A stretch of 64,000 bases of DNA, from positions 2,645,501 through 2,709,500 of the forward strand of contig NC_064537.1 in the NCBI RefSeq assembly GCF_023856365.1, read 5' to 3'. Made by a program: the position numbers and the translations under genes. The notes beneath the pieces were generated by a model. The model was given only the letters and a program-made list of their open reading frames with translations, made no database searches and was not told the origin of the DNA. Of the stretch, positions 42,846 through 54,680 are shown one piece after another; within the stretch, counting starts at the first letter, position 1, and each line of letters opens with the position of its first letter. The stretch comes from Brienomyrus brachyistius (Eukaryota > Chordata > Actinopteri > Osteoglossiformes > Mormyridae).

Positions 42846-43945
42846 CATGATCACTGTCAGAGCCGTGCCACATTTCCCAAAAGAGAGACGCGTGGTGTGC
42901 TGGGCATGGCAGCCTGGCTTATCTGTGGGGTGCTAATAAAATGGCCCGGTTCTAGCCTGCAGCCCCTCTGTGCTTTTTCACAAGGCTCACTCGCTGAACC
43001 ACTGCTTCCTGAAAGAACGTTCATTAAAAGCATCAGCTGCAGGGCCGTATACAGGGGTGGGGCCACATGGGTAAAAGATATGATTGGCAAATTATAATTA
43101 TGAATTATGGTCCCTCCTATGCCCCCCACCTTAAAAATTCCAAGCGTTGCTCCCGATTAGCTGGTGGTGTCCATAGCCAATCATCTACCTTGCAATTTAA
43201 CACATTTATCCTCTCTCAAAGGTACAACAGAAAAGCGCCCTGGGGCTTGTGTCAGGTGACCTTGGAACCCTGCTCGTTATATGCTGCACACCGTCGCCAT
43301 GGCGCTGGCCACTTTTGCTCTCACAGCGCTGTGTTTGGCCCAGAGAGGTTCATCGTAATGCATTCTGAGCCATGACCTGGGCCTAATTGCTCCGGCGCTC
43401 TGCCTGCAGAGGAATGCGTTGGTCTGATCTCCCAGTACGGCGTTCAGACCAGAGCACTTGTCTGCCCGCCTCGGCATCTGGCGAGTGACAGATGTGGTTT
43501 GCCTGGTTACCACGGAGACAGCTGTTAATCTCCCTCAGGGTATCGACGTGGGGGGTGCAGGACGCATCAGCAGGGGTCACTGGGGGTCGAGTGGTTTCTG
43601 GAAACACCTCGGGGTCACAGGGAAGATTGTCCAAATTTAATCCCAGTGATGCATTTCTGTGACTCTTCTGTCCTGGGAAGGATCTTCAGGATGGCAACTG
43701 ATGGTCTGGAATGAAGGAAAAAGGCGCAAGAATCTCAGAGGACAGGGCCTGGATATGGGGGCATATCGGGCAGGGGGGTGTCCTTTGCCGGGGTTAGGGG
43801 ACAGGGCAGGGAGGGGCCATTTTTGAAAGACGAAAATAGAAATGTAAGGCGGGTACAGGTGATGAGGGTGAGTTATTCCAGGGCAGGTGTGGGATTTGGG
43901 AACAGGGACCAGAGGAAAAAGGACTTCAGGGGTCAGGTAAATCCG
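42846..43945. other. Non-coding, nothing recognised
   Basis: No exon or repeat is identified. Confidence 0.35.
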
Positions 43946-44060
43946 TCCATCCATCCATCCATCCATCCATCCATCCATCCATCCATCCATCCAGTGAGCC
44001 AGCCAGCCAGCCAGCCATTTTCCTCAACTCCTTTCCAGTACAGTGCTGCAAGGGGCCTGT
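43946..44060 (+). repeat. (CCAT)n, (CCAG)n and dispersed-repeat core
   Basis: About 12 CCAT units, then about five CCAG units, then CATTTTCCTCAACTCCTTTC and CAGTACAGTGCTGCAAGGGG. It is the longest of three related fragments in the window. Confidence 0.7.
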
Positions 44061-44096
44061 AACATGAACAAAGAAGCAGTAGGAATAAGGATTATT

Positions 44097-44193
44097 GTGA
44101 GTCCATGAATTCAGTGTGAGTCCATGAATTCAGTGCGAGTCCATGAATTCAGTGCGAGTCCATGAATTCAGTGCGAGTCCATGAATTCAGTAT
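44097..44193. repeat. 20-bp repeat, 5 copies
   Basis: The unit is GAGTCCATGAATTCAGTGC, with a palindromic TGAATTCA in each copy. Confidence 0.93.
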
Positions 44194-44805
44194 GTATGAA
44201 TTCAGCTTTAAGGGGGTGAATGATTTGGCTGACAGATCATGATAAACACACTGATATGGAGACCATACAGACATGCGAGTTCCTCTGCTTTTCTTTGATG
44301 AGACAGAAATGTCACCCGATGGCATCAGGTGGTGAAATGTTAAGGCAAAAACAAGACTCATGTTACTGGGTGGGATGTTATTTGGGAGTCTGGAGCACCA
44401 GAGGTAAACATGAGAGTGTGAAGATTCCCCGTCAGCTTTCCATTGTCTGAAAATAAAATAAATTGTGGTTTCATTTTTAATGGAGTAGTAAAAGTTTTAG
44501 TTCTTTTTCATTTTTTATTCAATTTAATTAGCATTTAGGCACCATGGCAGTAAAATGTTTATATGTATCTCTTGCTAAAACGACGCGTCAAAATGACCAT
44601 TTTGGGCACTGCCCCCCCACCCAGATTGTGTTTCCATGACCAAAGCCCACTTTAATAAGGATGTTTTGCTCAGGAATCACATTAAGCACACTGATGCTCT
44701 TGCAGATCTGTTTATTTCTCGGCATAAAGAAACACGACGTCGGGAGAGGAGCTGCAGTTGATTAGTAGAGTCTGTCGAGGATCCTGAGAGACTTGAGGGG
44801 CGGGT

Positions 44806-44822
44806 GGGGGGGGGGGGGGGGG
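44806..44822. repeat. Poly-G run, 17 nt
   Basis: Pure G homopolymer. Confidence 0.95.
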
Positions 44823-44974
44823 CTCCAGGTCTCACCTCTACTTCTCCGGGGTGAGGAATGTGAGTGAGCTGCCAGTCCCCTCTATCCCATCAGCAGGGAA
44901 ATCACAGCAGAATTCCAAACAATCATTGGCTCCCTGCCAGCTTATGAGATCACGGGCCCCCACCTGTCACCCCT

Positions 44975-45030
44975 CCCCCCCCCCCCCCCCCCCCCCCCCC
45001 CCGACACACACACACACACACACACTCATA
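44975..45030. repeat. Poly-C run (28 nt) followed by (CA)n
   Basis: The longest C or G homopolymer in the window, directly followed by a CA microsatellite. Confidence 0.95.
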
Positions 45031-45654
45031 CACACACCCGGGATGGGTCTACACCCACAGCTGTTTTAGTGGGAATATTATCTGGTCATGTGAGAAGCAT
45101 GTCATATTGAAAAGGACCCAGTGTCCAGCTTCCAGCTCTTGACTGGGTCCCTGGGGGGGGCCTGTCTGGGTGTTGGGGGCCGGAAATCTGTGCTGAGAGG
45201 CAGCAGAGCCTCACCAAGAAATAACTCACCACGAAACTGGACGGTCCACCAAGAAGGCCTTCAGTGCACACAGAAGCAGTGCCCCCCAGGGGTGATTTCA
45301 CGTGTAAGCAGTCTGGTGAACAGAATCATCTCCTCCATTGAGTTCATTTTCCTAGATCTGCTCTGGCGGGTTCCCCGAAGCCTGTTGTGATGGCCTGGTG
45401 CAGACTGGGAGCTCCACGTTGTTATGTGATGCTCTCAGGCTCACTTTGTCTCCCGGAGGCATGAAACATATCCGAACAAATGGGTGGGGTCACAGGACAT
45501 GTCATAGGGACACAGGCTGACATGTCCCATGTCTTTGTCCTATGTGACAGCCTTTTTCAGAGGATCTCTCTGCTGCTTTACCCGCATGCACACCCCCATG
45601 CATGGGGGAGGAAGAATATACACTCGTATATTACACTGGGGGGGCGGGGCGGGG

Positions 45655-45900
45655 GCTGGGGGTAAACACTCTATTATTACACTGCGGGAATAAACACCCA
45701 TCTATTACACTGGGGGATAAACAACTATTTATTACACTGGGAAATAAACACTTATTTATCACACTGGGGAATAAACACCCATTTATTACACTGGGGGATA
45801 AACACTAGATTATTACATTGTGCAGATAAACACCCATTTATTATACTGTGGAATTAACAACCATTTATTACACTGTGGAATAAATAGCCATTTATTACAC
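45655..45900. repeat. About 26-bp AT-rich minisatellite with ATAAACA cores
   Basis: The unit resembles GGGGATAAACACCCATTTATTACACT, about nine copies. Most carry the forkhead-type core ATAAACA. Confidence 0.9.
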
Positions 45901-46362
45901 ATTCATTGTAATGCTGTACACACAGATCCTCCTGCTGCAGGTTAATTGGTGTTCAGGGTGATAATCCCACACCTTTACTGTAATGCTGTACACATAGGTC
46001 TTCCTGCTGCAGGGTAGTTGGTGGTCAGTGTAACACTCCCACACCTTTACTGTAAAGCTGTACACATAGGTCTTCCTGCTGCAGGGTAGTTGGTGGTCAG
46101 TGTAACACTCCCACACCTTTACTGTAAAGCTGTACACATAGGTCTTCCTGCTGCAGAGTAGTTGGTGGTCAGTGTAACACTCCCACACCTTTACTGTAAT
46201 GATTTACACACAGGTCTTCCTGCTGCAGGGTAGTTAGTGTTCAGTGTAACACTCCCACACCTTTACTGTAATGATTTACACACAGGTCTTCCTGCTGCAG
46301 GGTAGTTAGTGTTCAATGTAACACTCCCACACCTTTACTGTAAAGCTGTACACACAGATCTC
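45901..46362. repeat. 72-bp minisatellite, about 6 copies
   Basis: Starts of CCACACCTTTACTG recur at 45967, 46039, 46111, 46183, 46255 and 46327, exactly 72 bp apart. The period is 24 codons, which explains the open minus frame. Confidence 0.95.
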
Positions 46363-46445
46363 TCAGCATAGGAAATACAGCATTAGAAGGCATCGTTGTG
46401 GGTGTCATTCTGAAGTTAAATACAATTCATCCCACATCAACGCAG

Positions 46446-46563
46446 GACATCTGCCCCTTCTGCAGTGAGAGCCCGCACTCGAACCCAGAGCCACTCATCC
46501 TCCGCAGCTCAATATGGAGTAAAGCCACATTCCTCTGGGACGTTCAGTCACAGAAGCAGAAAG
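46446..46563 (+). CDS. Unassigned exon-like segment
   Basis: Between CATCAACGCAG and CAGAAAG|GTAAAG there is an open frame: DICPFCSESPHSNPEPLILR then SSIWSKATFLWDVQSQKQK. It has a CxxC pair and balanced composition, unlike the surrounding repeats. The acceptor's pyrimidine tract is weak. I do not recognise the protein. Confidence 0.25.
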
Positions 46564-49500
46564 GTAAAGGTCACTTTATTTTCAGACTTATATTTTGAAA
46601 TGTGGAGTGCGGGGGTGCAGTAGAGAGAAAACTGTCGTGGAAAAAACTAAGAGACCACAGCACAATATTTTGTTTCCCTCCTTTTTCAAGTTACGAGTGT
46701 GTGTGGGTATATATGCTTCTTCTCTGCTTCTCCTTAATGAAGAGCTTCTTCCTGGCTTTATGGGACCTCAGTCCTGCTTCTAGAAGCCCGATACGACCTG
46801 TCAGCAGTGCACTTCACACCCGCACTTAATGTTTCCCATTCACTCAATGCCATCCACCGATCTTACTGCCATCTGCCAGCAGAACCATAATTAAACCAGG
46901 ATTTAAAATGCAAATTTGTTTGAAAATATTGAGCAGTGTCTTACTGTTTCCATGGGTTTTGAGGGTTCTGGTGATTTTAATACAGAAACAGGTTGAAAAT
47001 CCCATTTCAAAGACCTTACAGAAGGACGTAAAGTACTTTAAGTGTGCTTAGCCGGTGTGAAGAGGATGTTACATGCTGAGACATGGTCCTGCTCTCTCTG
47101 AAAGCCAGTTCCCTGCCACTTGGTAAGCAGCTGGCTTCTACTGGGCCCTTAGATGTTCCTGAGTCCAGGTACAATAGAACATCACAGATTTTTAACTTTT
47201 ACATATGCCACTTGTACCATGCACTTATACCGTAAATATACAATGGCGTAAAGTTTAATTTTGTATGACTCAGATTCCTTGCATGGTAAGAAAATTTCGA
47301 TTCAATGTTTGAATGCAGCACAAAAAATACTTTAGGATTCCCCACTTTCGATTTGTGTGACAAAAAGCCAGTGAATATTTGTTGAGTGGTTCTGCTGCGT
47401 TTCGGTATGGCCCACGCACTGCGCCAGTCCGCAGTCCAGGCGGAGACAAGGGCCAAACCAAACAAGCAGGGCAGCCCAGGTTTGTTTTGGACGCAGACCC
47501 TGTTTGGGGTTAGACGTACCCCTCTGGGAAGCCGCAGAGGGCAATTAACACAAATCAGTGACTCCAGTCGAGCCACTAAGAGACACACTGCCGACTGAGC
47601 AGTGGCACTAAGACTGCCCCCTGCCTGTAAGTAGACACTGCACCAGCAGGGGTCACCCTATCAAACTATGATGAGTGAAAAACTGGAGCAAAAACCTCAG
47701 TGAACATACTGAATGCAGATGGACAACCATTCCGGAAGGTTCTTTGGGTTGGGATTTTCACACAATGCAATGGAAAGTTGACTTGGTCTTTGAGAAAAAG
47801 TGGCAAAGGTGTGACGGCTTCACAGTGCTGTCTGCTTGTCCTAGGACGGAGGGGGGGGGGTGGGCAGCAGAGCAAAAAAAAGGCATTGTGGGAAGTGTGA
47901 TGGAATGAGAAACGTCCCCAAACGTATCAGGTGCTACACATCCTGAAGGATCATGGGGGGTGGGGGGGGGGAAGCCAAACTAAAATTTTTGTCCTCACTT
48001 GTGATTGTAGGGGTGTAGTTGGGAATGTGGGGGGGTAACCAACTAGCAGGGAAACTGGACACTGAAACCCAGATGGGGGGGGTCTCAGTCAGTCAGACTC
48101 AGAGGGGTCTACAGCCTCTGCGGAGATCAGGAGCAGCCTTTGATCACTCACCCCCCCCCCCCCCCCCAATACGCACTGACGCTGGAACCCAACACTGAAA
48201 TGGTTTGGGCGGGGGGGGAGGGGGGCTGGAGATTATGGGCTGGTTTTCACGTCTGAAGGACGGCGGCAGGGGCATGAAGATCCGGGTGGTGGGGGGTTCC
48301 AAAGAGCCTACAGGCTGACAGCCTCTTGGCCCATACTGAGGCTGATTAGGGGCCTGGACCCCCCCCCACGTAGGAATTGGAGACAGGGGAGCTGAAGGTC
48401 TAGTAATTTCATTTCTCACATTTACAACCTCTTTGTAACTATTGTGGAGGGGGTCAGAAAGTAAAACATGATGGGCCAGCTGCCGAATGATGGGGGGGCA
48501 GGGGGGGGGCGTCGAAGCTGGTATTGCGGGGGTCAAATTCGGACTCGACCAGTCCCAGTGTCATCACCTTGTTTTTCATACCCATCTCATCTCTCGGCGC
48601 TGCTATCAGAGGTGGGATCGGGTTGCGGTTTGGCCGTGGCGTGATTTACATGGGAATCCCGGGGTCATGCCACACACACATGCACATGCACATCCTGACA
48701 CTAGCACGCTTGTGGCTACAGACGCTGCCGGCCTTCTCTAAATAGCATCAAAGACCAGGGTCATTAATATCGCGCACGTCTATATCTTTAATATCGCTGA
48801 GTCACCAGCTGGACTCTCCTGAGCGGTCCTCTGGGTCCTGAAGATAGCCCCTCCTAAATATGCCACCCCCCCTGAGGGGTCTGGGATGTCAGACACGTCA
48901 CTGGGGTGTGACGGGGGTGGGGGGGGTAGTTTGAGGAGAGGATCCTGGAAATTGCTCCACAGAGACCCAACGGTCCGGTTCTCATAACATGACCGCCATG
49001 GGTCACGGGTGAACTCTCGTTCAACCCCCCTAATTATCCACAGCTACATACGTTGAGCAGACTGGTGGCCAGTTTGATCCCAGGTGTCGGGAACTGGAAA
49101 CCTGTTTGCATCCTGTTTTCCCTCTGCCCGCACGGGACATTTTTTCACACTGTTTTTCAGACATTTGATTCTCGTTTGGATTTCTCCGTTTCTGCTGTTG
49201 TTCCCACTTTCCCTCGTCTCCCAATTGCTAAGGGTGGGACCCCCCAGTTTCCAGTGGCTGGGGAACCGGCTGGAGTAGTTATACATCGGCGTGTCCAATC
49301 GGAGTAATTAGCAGAGGCCGGGTAACAGACGCAGGTCCTGTAGCGACAGGTCGGCATTGCCGGGTGATGATGGGTTAGCTGACTCTGCATCTTAGGGATA
49401 AAGTGAGAGACACAAGTCCCCAGGGGACAATGTCCTCAGCTGTCACTGCCCTATGGAGCACATGTGCATTTTGCAGTATTTACATACAATGGTGTACTTC

Positions 49501-49682
49501 TTATATAACTTTGAACTCAGGAATAAGAGAAAACCTTTACTGGTAAATAATAAAATGACACGTTACCCACAAAGCAGAAAATGAACATTACGGACAAGGG
49601 GTTTGAGGGTGGAGAACAAGGTGGAAACTCCACTAGGCCAGTTGTCCTGTCAACGACTTGTCCCTCATCACTAATATTAGGA
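46564..49682. other. Non-coding
   Basis: 47030-47560 is low in repeats. 47850-48380 is rich in G and C runs, including 17 C at 48151-48167. No exon is supported. Confidence 0.35.
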
Positions 49683-49842
49683 TAAGCTCCAGCTACTCCT
49701 GCTCCTCCTGCTCCTCCTCCTCCAGCTCCTCCTCCTGCTCCTCCTCCTCCAGCTCCACCTGCTCCTCCTCCTCCAGCTCCTCCTCCTGCTCCTCCAGCTC
49801 CTCCTCCAGCTCCTCCTGCTCCTCCAACTCCTCCTGCCCAGA
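49683..49842. repeat. CTC/CTG trinucleotide-rich repeat
   Basis: Degenerate (CTCCTC/CTGCTC)n. It reads as Glu-rich or Gly/Ala-rich peptides in other frames, none of them supported as coding. Confidence 0.9.
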
Positions 49843-50829
49843 CACCCATGTCTGCCTCACCCCCAGCAGCCCCTCTGTAACCATATAGCCGTTAGTTTGA
49901 GGTTTGCTCCTGCACGCATTTCCCTCCCAGCTATTTTCTGTTCCTTCCTGCTGCTTTAGTTAGTCGCGTCTTCTCTCATTCCTCTCTCTGCACATGATGC
50001 TGTCTGTCGAGAGAGGCTCTTCTTCTGATGATGATCAAAGTACCAAGAAGCATCTACAAGAGGGTGACACCTCAGGCCGTGACTTGCAGTCTAATTCAGA
50101 AATTTCTGGACAAAATGGCTTTTTTTTCAAGTGGTATGATATTATTGAAAAGTGTGGAGACACATAAACGCTTACATGGCCTTTAATATCAATACTCTAT
50201 TCATTGAATTGATGTATTTGCAATTGATCTTTATAACTATTTTCAGACATTAATACGTACACGAATAATTAGTTATGTCTAAAATGAACTTCAATATGGC
50301 TGAATTGAAAAGAAAATTAGAAAAACATGTTGTGTCTCTAAATTTAATTAGTTTGGTCTTGCTGGACACTCGAATACAGCTGCTGGGTGGTCTCTCTGGA
50401 AATCTGGATTTTCCTCGAGCCATGGACAGTTTCACAGCATGCTGCTATTGGGTCCAACCACACCTGGGGTCCTGTGATAGACCCTCCTAAGCCAGAAGGC
50501 CAGGTAGAAGGAATCTATAAAGGTAAAACTTTGATAGAGGAACACAAGTCCTTATAGGACCGAATGTTCATATTGTGCACTTATAATAATTTAGGATTCA
50601 GGGCTGTACAATAAAAAAAAACACAAGGAAAAGATTTACGAACCGTACATCTGTAAAAATTAAAGGAGAGCCAGAACATAATTCCAGCATGCTTCACTTC
50701 AGCGGATAGCTCTGAAGCAGCATCGGCCTGCTTATTCTGATTTAGGACGATGTCAAGAAATATGAAACATACCAAGTAGGACAGACAAGCCAATATGCTT
50801 TTGGGGAAAGTCCAAAAAACAGGCCGGAA
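49843..50829. other. Non-coding, AT-rich
   Basis: No repeat or exon is recognised. Confidence 0.35.
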
Positions 50830-51570
50830 CTCAAAGCCAGGACCCTTCAGTGGGAACATCCAAAGGACAGGCCGCACTTCATGACCAGGACCATCCAGTG
50901 AGAATGTGCAAAGATGTGCCTGGACCTCATGACCAGGACCATCCAGTGACAATGTGCAAAGACGTGCCTGGACCTCATGACGAGGACCATCCAGTGAGAA
51001 TGTGCAAAGAAGTGCCTGGACCTCATGACCAGGACCATTCAGTGAGAATGTGCAAAGAAGTGCCTGGACCTCATGACCAGGACCATCCAGTGAGAATGTG
51101 CAAAGAACAGGACAGAACTCATGACCAGGATCATTCCATGAGAACATCCACAGAAAAAGCTGGATGTCATGAGCTGGGCCATTCAGTGGGAATGTATGAA
51201 GAACTTGCTGCACCTCATGGGCAGGACCATTCAGTCAAAAATGTTCAAAGAACAGGACAGAACTCGTGACCAGAACCATTCAATGGGAACGTCCAAAGAA
51301 CAAGTTGGAACTCATGATCAGGCCATTCAGTGAGAACGTCCACAGAATAAGCCGGACTTCATAGCGAGGACCATTCCTTGGGAGGATCCCAAGGGCAGGT
51401 TGGAACTCATGACCACAGCCATTCAATGCGAATGTCCAAGGAACAAGGCAGAACTTAGAACCAGGGCCATTAAGTGGGAATTTCCAAAGAAAAGGCATGA
51501 AATCATCGGCAGAACCATTCAGTGAAAATCTCCAAAGAACAGGCTGGAACTCATAGCCAAAGCCGCTTCA
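50830..51570. repeat. 48-bp minisatellite, about 15 copies
   Basis: The unit contains GACCAGGACCATCCAGTGAG then AATGTGCAAAGAAGTGCCTG. The 16-codon period keeps minus frames open (210 codons, repeating GPGHEVQ). Confidence 0.93.
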
Positions 51571-51677
51571 GTTTTAAGAGAGTTTTACCGTCTCTAGACT
51601 TCCTGTCAAAGTTTGGGCCTCCATTCTCAGCAGCAACTGCAGGGCATTTCTGTGGCTTTCAGCATGTTTTTGGATGC

Positions 51678-51697
51678 GGGGGGGGGGGGGGGGGGGG
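51678..51697. repeat. Poly-G run, 20 nt
   Basis: Pure G homopolymer. Confidence 0.95.
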
Positions 51698-53962
51698 ATA
51701 AATGGTTTAGTGTCTCAATAAGCATGGGTCTGACTGTGTCTTACCTACAGCTGTGGTCTGCATGCTTGCTCCTGCAGGCCAGCGCATAATTAAAAGCATG
51801 TGTGGAAAACCACAATCAAATATGTCTAAGTCCAGAGAGACATTTGAACCTTCTGTTAGGATTATTGCACGCAAAACACCCTGTAACCCCTATTCTTCTG
51901 GCCCAAAAGAAAGCCAGGGTCCAGGGGTCTCAGATCCCCCTGGACAGTGGGGACAGGAATGTGAATTATGAAAAAATGGAACAAAAATATAAAAATGTGT
52001 CTCTGGCTCTGGTCAGTGAGGTGGGCGTCATGGTGAAGGTGGTGCAGGGGGCAGGTCTATGATGGGAAGGGTGCCCCCAAGCACTGGCAATCAAAACACG
52101 CTTCTGTTCACCTGTAGCTGAAATGCACAGGGGCGAGGAGGGGGGAGTAGTGACCCCCCCAGGTAATGTAGTGCCTCTCAAATAGTCTGGGTTAGTTAGG
52201 TTTAGTTAATAGTCACTCCACCTGTGGTTCATTTCTCTGCCATAACTCCATCTGCCCCCGAAGATTGGGACCGCAGCAAATTGGGTGGTTAGGACTCCCC
52301 AGCTGGGGAGGTGGGGGTTAGATTTCTAGAAGGATCCGGTTGTGAGGGGCAATGGGCCAGGATTAGAATGCCGACAGCACTCCACACGCCTGTGTGTCCG
52401 GTGGCTTTCCGGTTATTCCTTACGGGATATCTGATAGGGGTATCATGCTCCCTGGGGCCCCACCACCATCTCTGTGGGGCCCCTTAAGTGAGACTCCAGC
52501 TGGTACCTCCACCCCATCACCCCCCCACACGCACGGCGATGCAGCGGCGGGCTGGCCCCAGAACAGGCCTTCGGTGGGCTGTCTCTTGAGGATCGGTAAT
52601 TGGGAGAAATCTTGGGGGGTAATCCTGGATCCGCTTGCAGATCAGACTCGTAATGACAGAGCACAGACTCCCCCCCCCCACCAACAAGCTCGATCTCGCT
52701 TCCTGAAACCCAAACCGCTCATAGGACCTCCTGAACATGATTAGACTCCCCTCACTACAAATTGGCCACAGGCCCCACTGCTCGTTGTTACATTAAAGTC
52801 CCCATTTCCTGCTGAAGCTACCCCCCTCCCCCCCACAAGAACAGCAGGCTCACCCACACCCACTTAGCTGGGTGAAGTTACTGGGAGATGGACAAGGGGA
52901 ACTTGGAGAACTGGACGATGTGGACAGGGGGAGAGGAAAGTGGAGACAGGCAGCAGGTAGAGGTCACACATCAGGAAGGCCATGAATGTCAAGATGGGGG
53001 GGGCTGCGCCGTGCCCCCACTCCCTACTTTCGTCTATGTCCTGTCTGCATTCCATCTGAGATTATCTGCAAAGTGCTTCCAAATCTGCTCCCTCTCCATG
53101 GCATGGTGTCCTCCTCATGCTAATACCGGATGAGTCATGTGGAAGGGGGGGCTTCACTGGTACCACCTCCCCTTTAAACTCTCAAATGCCTTTGACAGCT
53201 GGAAAAGCAGCCCTGGCTACACCAGCAAGCCACAAGTAGAATGTGAGTCTGGGTGGGTGTGTGTGGCTGCAACCCCTGTCTGGCCATCCGCGCCCAAGGA
53301 GCTCCTCAAGGCTGCACTGGCCGAACCTTACTGGTTACCTCTAGGTACAGTAAGTTGGACGAAGGGTTGTTCCACATGTTCTGGAGATCTGCAGTGTGTT
53401 GTCAAGGTACCACATCCAGGCACTTGCTCTTAGCGTGGGTGTGCTACATGGAAGCGCCGGTCAGACTGAAGTCACGAGGTGTCTGAGGTACGCAGCAGGT
53501 ATCTGTTTCCAGGGCAGAAGAGTCAAAACACCTGAACGATGATGTGAACAAATGCCATCCAATCCTTGGGTTCTGCATGAAAACCCTCCTGACTACCTGA
53601 GCAATCAGGGGGCAGGAAGAAAACAGGTGACAGACACCAGGTACTGACCTCCATCTGCAGTTGTTACTGGCATGAGCGCCCTTGAGTTATATCATGTGAC
53701 TTTTCTTTCCACCATCTTCAGGTGTCCAACAGCAATGTCATTCTAAGGCTTATCACAATATTTCTTGATTAATTTGTGTCAGATGGGAAGAACAACTGTC
53801 TACCTCAAATCCAGACTGTGACGACAACCACAGGGATAATCCCACCCTGACTCCACTCTGAAAGTGGTTACACACTTACACACAGAACCCCCTTTGTTGG
53901 TAGTCAGGCACCTGTGAGGCCATTATAGGCATTAATTTAGCCTACAGTTTGACTTAGCTCAC
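51698..53962. other. Non-coding; possible conserved block at 51770-51900
   Basis: 51770-51900 (GCGCATAATTAAAAGCATGT...) is AT-rich and repeat-free. The rest is mixed with no supported exon. Confidence 0.3.
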
Positions 53963-54162
53963 CTTTCACACAAACCCCTCGATTTGGAGTGATATTCCCT
54001 TGAATGAGATCACCATCGTTAGTTACCCTTCGTTTAGCTTGGAGGTCGATATCAATTCGGTACAAATTAACATCCTGCAACATCTCTGTTGAAAACAGCT
54101 GAAAATCACTGCAGAAGAGCGAGGTGATATTTTCCATTTTCCAGACTCTCACTTGCCAGAAA
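53963..54162 (-). CDS. Unassigned exon-like segment, minus strand
   Basis: On the minus strand, GAAAGCAG|TTTCTGG opens a 200-nt segment ending GTGAAAG|GTGAGC, a strong donor. It encodes FWQVRVWKMENITSLFCSDF then QLFSTEMLQDVNLYRIDIDL and QAKRRVTNDGDLIQGNITP. Composition and the two N-glycosylation-type NIT sites suggest a real, perhaps extracellular, protein segment. I do not recognise the family. It could be an internal exon of a gene that also uses 58086-58210. Confidence 0.4.
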
Positions 54163-54214
54163 CTGCTTTCTTCTTGTAGAACATCACATCAGAAGTCGGA
54201 CAGGTCAGCGGCAG

Positions 54215-54680
54215 CTTGCGGCAGTCTTCCTGCTATCTCTTCTGGAGGTCTATTCTGGAGATTACTTCCTGTGATATCATCCTGTGGTCACTTCTGGTGG
54301 TCTCTTCCTGCAGTCTCTTTTCCTGTTGTCTTTTCCTGCCATCTCTTCCTGTAGTCTCACTTCCGGAAGTCTCTTCCTGTAGTCTCTTTTCCTGTTGTCT
54401 TTTCTTGCCATCTCTTCCTGCGGTCTCTTCCTGCAATCTCTCTTCCTGCAGCCTCTCTTCCTGCAATCTCTCTTCCCGCAATCTCTCTTTATGTGGTCTC
54501 TTCCTGCAGCCTCTCTTCCTGTAGTCTCACTTCCGGAAGTCTCTTCCTGTAGTCTCTTTTCCTGTGTCTCTTCCTACCATCTCTTCCTGCAGTATCTGCC
54601 TGCGGTCTCTTCCTGCAATCTCTCTTCCTGCAGCCTCTCTTCCTGCAATCTCTCTTCATGTAGTGTCTTCCACTGGTGTC
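54215..54680. repeat. 15-18 bp CTCTTCCTGCAGT array with ETS motifs
   Basis: Over twenty TCTTCCTG units (CAGGAAGA on the minus strand, an ETS core). Two perfect ETS palindromes, ACTTCCGGAAGT, occur at 54359-54370 and 54529-54540. Confidence 0.93.

Noticed and set aside
41870..42873. 313- and 283-codon minus ORFs (Ser/Leu/Pro-rich)
   Set aside because: The 12-bp period is a multiple of three, so any stop-free unit gives a long ORF. Several frames are open at once.
50581..51213. 210-codon minus ORF repeating GPGHEVQ
   Set aside because: Generated by a 48-bp satellite (16 codons per unit). The non-repeat tail has no recognisable domain.
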